The notes beneath the pieces were generated by a model. The model had not been told where the DNA came from. It worked only from the letters and a program-made list of their open reading frames with translations, and did not search any database. Positions 5,853 to 7,527 of a DNA stretch of 7,527 nucleotides are shown in pieces (position 1 is the stretch's first letter; the number at the start of each line of letters is the position of its first letter). A program made the translations under genes and the position numbers. The DNA comes from an uncultured Clostridia bacterium (lineage in GTDB: Bacteria; Bacillota; Clostridia; Christensenellales; Aristaeellaceae), in contig CAMKAE010000106.1 of assembly GCA_946410395.1 (NCBI GenBank), forward strand, positions 1 to 7,527, read 5' to 3'.

Positions 5853-6980
5853 CTATTTTTCGTCAAAGATCATGAATTCGCACTCCAAGCGTCCGTTGTA
5901 CAAACGCCTTTTTTTGACGGCTCTCCGGCCAAAGGCGCGCTCGAACATCGGGTCGGATGAGATCGCGCAGAGCGACCAGCCGGGATGACGCTTGTGCAGC
6001 TTGCCCAGATCCGCGTACAGTTTTTCGCAGGTTTTCCGGTCACTGAGACGCTCTCCATAGGGTGGGTTGCAGATGAAGACACCCGGTTCGCCGGACAGCT
6101 GAAGATCCTGCAGCGGACAATGCTGCAGGTCAATCTTCCCGTTCAGGCCGGCTTGCCGGACGTGCCGCTGTGCCAGGGTGAGCGCCTCCTGATCAATGTC
6201 TGATCCGCTGATCATTCCAATGCGGTCATAATCAACGTCTGATTCCACCGACCTGCGGATCCCGTCACGGTCTGTGTCCCGGAATTGCGGGAAGCCGTCA
6301 CAGGCGAAACTCCGCGTAAGGCCGGGCGCGCGATGGGCTGCCCGGTAAGCCGCCTCAATGAGAATTGTGCCGGTCCCGCAGCAGGGATCATGCAGGCGCA
6401 TGCCCGGGCGCCAGGGAGACAGCTCAACCAGGGAAGCCGCCAGCGTCTCCCTGAGCGGGGCCTCCCCGTTCCATGTTCTGTATCCGCGGCGATTGAGGGC
6501 TGCACCCGATGTGTCCAGAGAGACGCGCGCCATGTCGCTGTAGATGCCAATCTCAATCGGAAACTCCACCCCCGTCTCCGGAAAGCGGCTTCTGCCTGTC
6601 GTCCGGCTGAGGCGCTCGATGATCGCCTTTTTCGCAACGGCTTGGCAATCCCGGACGCTCATCAGCTGGCTGCGCACACATTTTCCCGAAACGTGATAGC
6701 GGCCGTCCGGCGTTACGATCTTCTCCCACGGAATGCTGCTGACAAGCTGAAAGAGATCTTCAAAGGTTCTGCACATGGCTTCCGCAAGGACAATCAGTAC
6801 TCTGTCTGCCGTGCGCAGGCGAAGATTGGCCAGGTAGATTCCGGCCGGATCCGCGGAAAAACGCGCGCCTCCTGTTTCAGCCTTGGCATCCCGAAAGCCA
6901 AGCCGGCGAAGATCAGAGGCAGCCAGGCCTTCTGTACCGAAAGCAGATGTCGCGATGCAGGAAAAGGTCGGTTCACTCAT
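5853..6980 (-). CDS. ypsC: THUMP-domain class I rRNA guanine-N2 methyltransferase, RlmL/YpsC family
   Basis: 375-residue SAM-dependent RNA methyltransferase. The family modifies a guanosine of 23S rRNA to N2-methylguanosine; in E. coli this activity is the N-terminal half of the larger fused RlmL. Residues 1-60 form an N-terminal ferredoxin-like region (SCIATSAFGTEGLAASDLRR), 60-160 the THUMP domain, and 165-375 the Rossmann methyltransferase. Visible motifs are GYRTWNGEAPLRETLAASLV (166-185), the SAM-binding DPCCGTGTILIEAA (198-211), GSDID (259-263), and the catalytic N4/N2-type motif NPPYGERL (305-312). The length agrees with stand-alone YpsC-type enzymes. The ATG at 6980 has GGAGG eight bases upstream. 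No good terminator follows it before the ATPase promoter, so read-through into the ATPase unit is possible. Exact target base is not determinable here. Confidence 0.92.
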   Translation of the reverse strand: MSEPTFSCIATSAFGTEGLAASDLRRLGFRDAKAETGGARFSADPAGIYLANLRLRTADRVLIVLAEAMCRTFEDLFQLVSSIPWEKIVTPDGRYHVSGKCVRSQLMSVRDCQAVAKKAIIERLSRTTGRSRFPETGVEFPIEIGIYSDMARVSLDTSGAALNRRGYRTWNGEAPLRETLAASLVELSPWRPGMRLHDPCCGTGTILIEAAYRAAHRAPGLTRSFACDGFPQFRDTDRDGIRRSVESDVDYDRIGMISGSDIDQEALTLAQRHVRQAGLNGKIDLQHCPLQDLQLSGEPGVFICNPPYGERLSDRKTCEKLYADLGKLHKRHPGWSLCAISSDPMFERAFGRRAVKKRRLYNGRLECEFMIFDEK

Positions 6981-7020
6981 AATAAAGTCCTCCGGATGAG
7001 CAATATGGCGTGAAACACGA

Positions 7021-7065
7021 TGCGGCTCCGTTCACAGGAGAAGCTCTCACCGGAACGGAGCCGCA
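7021..7065 (-). terminator. 13-bp perfect hairpin between the acidic protein gene and the methyltransferase gene
   Basis: TGCGGCTCCGTTC (7021-7033) and GAACGGAGCCGCA (7053-7065) are perfect complements around a 19-base loop that can itself form a small GAGA/TCTC stem. It lies 20 bases after the stop of the upstream minus-strand gene, where a terminator is expected. Neither strand has a T run after the stem, so classical intrinsic termination is uncertain. It could be a weak terminator, an mRNA-stabilising stem or an attenuator. Confidence 0.5.
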
Positions 7066-7085
7066 ATTGGGTATTCGATCAGGGA

Positions 7086-7527
7086 TTATTCTTGAGGAGT
7101 AATTGTCGTGATCTCCACAATAACACCGGTGCTTTTAACAGGTGTTCTCTTGGCCTCAACGATGACACCCGTGTTCTTGACAGGCGTACGGGAGTTTTGC
7201 ACGGCAGGAGCTTCTTCAGGCTCAGCGACAATGTCTTCGGTCTCAGCAGCAGGCTCCTCGACGGCCGGTTCGGTCTCAGCAGCAGGCTCTTCAACAGCTG
7301 GTTCGGTCTCAGCAGCAGGCTCCTCGACAGCCGGTTCGATCTCAGCAGCGGGCTCTTCAACAGGAGCTTCTGCAGCCTCGGCCACAGGCTCCTCGACAAC
7401 AGTCTCCTCCGGAGCAGCTTCTTCCTCGACAATCGGCTCTTCGACAGTATCGGCGACATCTTCCGCAGCTTTCTCGGAAGCAACTTCCTCAACCTCAGCG
7501 ACCTGCACCTGGTTGCCGTGCGGCGCG
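7086..7527 (-). CDS. Acidic Ala/Glu/Pro repeat protein, C-terminal part, N-terminus outside window
   Basis: The frame is open to the window edge (147 complete codons before the stop), so the true start is probably outside. A GTG at 7508 is a possible internal start, but no convincing ribosome binding site precedes it. The visible protein is strongly acidic and low in complexity: a stretch rich in Glu, Val and Ala, then tandem EEPAAETEPAV units, with hardly any aromatic or basic residues. The last about 35 residues change character and hold two near-identical motifs, RTPVKNTGVIVE and RTPVKSTGVIVE, three residues apart, then ITTITPQE and the stop. The acidic part is probably a disordered spacer and the TPVKxTGVIVE pair a short strand-forming or binding motif. 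No cell-wall anchor (LPxTG), membrane segment or signal is visible in this part. Function not recognised. Coding is supported by silent differences between the repeat copies. Confidence 0.75.
   Translation of the reverse strand, partial: APHGNQVQVAEVEEVASEKAAEDVADTVEEPIVEEEAAPEETVVEEPVAEAAEAPVEEPAAEIEPAVEEPAAETEPAVEEPAAETEPAVEEPAAETEDIVAEPEEAPAVQNSRTPVKNTGVIVEAKRTPVKSTGVIVEITTITPQE
7252..7350 (-). repeat. Three tandem 33-bp coding repeats
   Basis: Units at 7252-7284, 7285-7317 and 7318-7350, with partial copies on both sides, encode the 11-residue motif EEPAAETEPAV. Units one and two differ at four bases, all at silent codon positions; unit three has a Thr-to-Ile change. The pattern fits repeat growth within a protein kept under selection. 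Confidence 0.9.

Noticed and set aside
5828..5856. Plus-strand promoter starting with TTGACG and a TCTATT -10
   Set aside because: The -10 match is poor, spacing is 18, and no plausible plus-strand gene follows; it would only run antisense into the methyltransferase gene.
6285..7013. Open plus-strand frame of 242 residues opposite the rRNA methyltransferase gene
   Set aside because: The opposite strand carries clear THUMP/methyltransferase motifs, and this frame has none and no ribosome binding site.
7252..7350. Possible CRISPR-like repeat array
   Set aside because: The 33-bp units are directly adjacent with no spacers and are coding tandem repeats.
7079..7492. Leu/Arg/Ser-rich minus-strand frame of 137 residues over the repeat region
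   Set aside because: It is the shifted frame of the acidic repeat gene. The silent changes between repeat copies fit the acidic frame instead.

Overview
The window looks like chromosomal DNA from a GC-rich member of the Bacillota (Clostridia-like). The plus-strand gene order rlmB - rae1/yacP - sigH is the one known from Bacillus and many Clostridia. The sigma factor is close to Bacillus SigH, ribosome binding sites are strong GGAGG-type sequences, and TTG and GTG starts are used. No mobile element, CRISPR array, tRNA or rRNA is seen. The genus cannot be fixed from the sequence.

Left arm (1-1958, plus strand): the nearly complete 3' part of rlmB (23S rRNA 2'-O-methyltransferase) overlaps rae1 (A-site mRNA endoribonuclease, NYN/PIN fold) by an ATGA. 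A 17-base gap follows, then sigH with a TTG start. A clear intrinsic terminator closes the unit. The theme is translation and mRNA quality control together with a transition-state or stationary-phase sigma factor.

Right arm (7527-1965, minus strand), in order of transcription: (i) the C-terminal part of an acidic Ala/Glu/Pro repeat protein that runs in from outside the window; (ii) a large hairpin, then a THUMP-type rRNA methyltransferase of the RlmL/YpsC family; (iii) a promoter and a two-gene unit encoding a 633-residue Clp-type AAA+ ATPase and a 262-residue protein of unknown function, the two overlapping by 11 bases and ending in an intrinsic terminator; (iv) a separately promoted MreB/Mbl-like actin homologue with its own terminator, which converges on the sigH terminator.

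The most interesting parts are three. The MreB paralogue keeps its nucleotide-binding motifs but has replaced both residues linked to ATP hydrolysis in characterised MreBs (Glu to Arg132, Thr to Ala159). The ATPase has a second, apparently degenerate AAA-like module at its N-terminus and a translationally coupled partner of unknown function. The ATPase unit and mreB promoters share an identical 12-base extended -10 element, which suggests similar promoter recognition but does not prove co-regulation.
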